From positions 1-7,814 of the forward strand of contig JAEZBZ010000006.1 in assembly GCA_023412745.1 (NCBI GenBank): DNA of 7,814 nt. The letters run 5' to 3'. Shown one piece after another: positions 7,028-7,814 of this stretch. Made by a program: the position numbers and the translations under genes. The first letter of the stretch is position 1, and each line of letters begins with the position of its first letter. The notes under the pieces were generated by a model. The model searched no databases. It was not told the origin of the DNA and saw only the letters and a program-made list of their open reading frames with translations. The stretch is from Pseudomonadota bacterium. GTDB taxonomy: Bacteria; Pseudomonadota; Alphaproteobacteria; Rhizobiales; Hyphomicrobiaceae.

Positions 7028-7408
7028 TTACTTGGAGAAGGTCTTCAGGTAAGCGATGAGATCGCGCCTGTCGGCGGGATCGCGCAGGCCAGCGAACGCC
7101 ATCTTGTTCCTGGGCATGAAGGCGGCCGGGGCTTCCAGGTATTTGAACAGGTTGTCTTCGGTCCAGGCCAAGCCCTTCTGGCCCGCTTCCTTGTTGGCCG
7201 CGGAGTAGTTGAAGCCTTCTACGGCGCCCGCCGGACGGCCAACGATGTTGTTGAGTGACGGACCCACGGCGTTCTTCGCGGTGTCGCCTATCTGGTGACA
7301 GGCGCGGCATCTCTTGAAGACCTGCTCGCCGTTCGCAGCATCCTGAGCCGAGGACGGTGCCGGGATGAGAAACAACAAAGCTGCCGCTGCGAGATACGTC
7401 CGATGCAT
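7028..7408 (-). CDS. Class I soluble cytochrome c (c2-like), periplasmic
   Basis: Periplasmic electron carrier of 126 residues. A signal peptide (residues 1-21, hydrophobic run LAAAALLFLIPA, cleavage at SSA before Gln22) exports it for haem attachment. The haem motif CRACH is at residues 34-38, giving Cys34, Cys37 and axial His38. The sixth ligand is most likely Met103 in MPRNKMAFAG. Other class I landmarks are NAVGPSLNNIVGR (46-58) and the C-terminal helix DLIAYLKTF (116-124). The mature size of about 105 residues fits mitochondrial-like cytochrome c2. It probably carries electrons between the bc1 complex and an oxidase or another terminal enzyme, but paralogues are common and I cannot say which partner it serves, so no symbol is given. 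A purine-rich GAGGGGAA precedes ATG 7408. It converges on the cysteine-rich gene and is divergent from the partial glcD. Confidence 0.92.
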   Translation of the reverse strand: MHRTYLAAAALLFLIPAPSSAQDAANGEQVFKRCRACHQIGDTAKNAVGPSLNNIVGRPAGAVEGFNYSAANKEAGQKGLAWTEDNLFKYLEAPAAFMPRNKMAFAGLRDPADRRDLIAYLKTFSK

Positions 7409-7731
7409 TGCTGATGCTTCCCCTCGTCTTACCGTGGTCTTTAATATTTCAAAAAGCCTACCACTGCACGCGCGCTATAGACGGCCGTGTGACACTGAAG
7501 CGCGGACTGAAGCCGAAACGTAGCCGATGAATTTGGCAGGGCCACGGCTGAGTTGTGCTTGATGTCGCGCGCCCTGTTGCTGCGCTGTCGGTTGCGTGCG
7601 AAATAGGGCGCGAGGGATGGCGATTGTGTTGCGCGACCAGCCCGCGCCGCCGCGATGCGTGACGATCGCGGATCACAGTTCAGCTCACCAGCAGGCCGCG
7701 TGCGGACCATGGCCTGCCCCAGAGGTTCGAT
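7409..7731. other. Intergenic spacer between divergent cytochrome c and glcD genes
   Basis: These 323 bases should contain promoters for both flanking genes. An AT-rich patch at 7441-7455, just upstream of the cytochrome gene, is the only clear drop in GC and is a plausible promoter location for that side, though no good -35/-10 pair stands out. A 7-bp stem with an 8-base loop lies at 7650-7671. Minus-strand open frames of 89 and 72 codons exist here, but they are overlapping, arginine- and serine-rich, and have no recognisable motif, so I do not annotate them. Confidence 0.4.
7650..7671. repeat. Inverted repeat upstream of glcD
   Basis: CCGCGAT (7650-7656) and ATCGCGG (7665-7671) are perfect complements around an eight-base loop, ending 60 bases before the glcD start. 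It may be an operator dyad or a leader hairpin. In DNA this GC-rich such a repeat can occur by chance, so the role is uncertain. Confidence 0.3.
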
Positions 7732-7814
7732 ATGTCTTCAATTCTGCTGCCGGAGCCTGATGCAGAGGTCGTCGGCCGCCGCGGTGCCATCGTTTCCGAC
7801 CTGAAGGCCCTGGT
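7732..7814 (+). CDS. glcD: Probable glycolate oxidase subunit GlcD (FAD-linked), 5' end only
   Basis: Only the first 27 codons are in the window; the gene runs off the right edge. The start ATG 7732 has AGAGG six bases upstream. The N-terminus (LLPEPD at residues 5-10, then RRGAIVSDLKAL at 16-27) resembles rhizobial GlcD proteins, FAD-linked oxidases of the VAO/PCMH family that oxidise glycolate to glyoxylate and usually precede glcE and glcF. No FAD-binding motif is visible in this short piece, so the identification depends on N-terminal resemblance alone; another FAD-linked oxidase such as a lactate dehydrogenase is possible. Confidence 0.55.
   Translation, partial: MSSILLPEPDAEVVGRRGAIVSDLKAL

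Noticed and set aside
7441..7710. 89-codon minus-strand open frame upstream of the cytochrome c gene
   Set aside because: Low-complexity, Arg/Ser/Ala-rich translation, overlapping another frame on the same strand, no signal peptide or motif.

Overview
The window looks like ordinary chromosomal DNA from an alphaproteobacterium, most likely the order Hyphomicrobiales (Bradyrhizobium/Rhodopseudomonas-like). The evidence is high GC, dense coding, a plant/alphaproteobacterial-type glutamate-cysteine ligase, a DUF4170 protein and a soluble class I cytochrome c. This assignment is inference from remembered family resemblance; no database search was run. I see no tRNA, rRNA, insertion sequence, CRISPR array or phage gene.

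Layout. Positions 1-198 hold no gene I can support. A CX5R dual-specificity-type phosphatase (199-936, +) faces an MsbA-like lipid exporter (963-2762, -) across a 26-base gap. The minus strand carries three genes read leftward: ubiA (4134 to 3178), a DUF4170 gene (3076 to 2816) and the MsbA-like gene, probably co-transcribed. Divergent from ubiA, across about 134 bases, lie rsmE (4269-5015, +) and gshA (5171-6556, +). A perfect hairpin at the end of gshA carries the stop codon in its loop. Next come a small exported cysteine-rich protein (6764-6979, +), a convergent periplasmic cytochrome c (7408 to 7028, -), a 323-base spacer with no convincing gene, and the first 27 codons of a probable glycolate oxidase subunit GlcD (7732 to the window end, +).

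How the genes fit together. Most are housekeeping: ubiquinone synthesis (ubiA), 23S/16S-type rRNA base methylation (RsmE acts on 16S U1498), glutathione synthesis (gshA), export of lipid A or a similar lipid (msbA), and periplasmic electron transfer (cytochrome c). The least explained items are the six-cysteine small protein, whose cysteine spacing is mirror-symmetric, and the DUF4170 protein between ubiA and the lipid exporter. I found no clear sign of a new multi-gene system. Start sites differ from the longest open frames for five genes, chosen from Shine-Dalgarno placement and family length: the phosphatase, the exporter, rsmE, gshA and the small protein.
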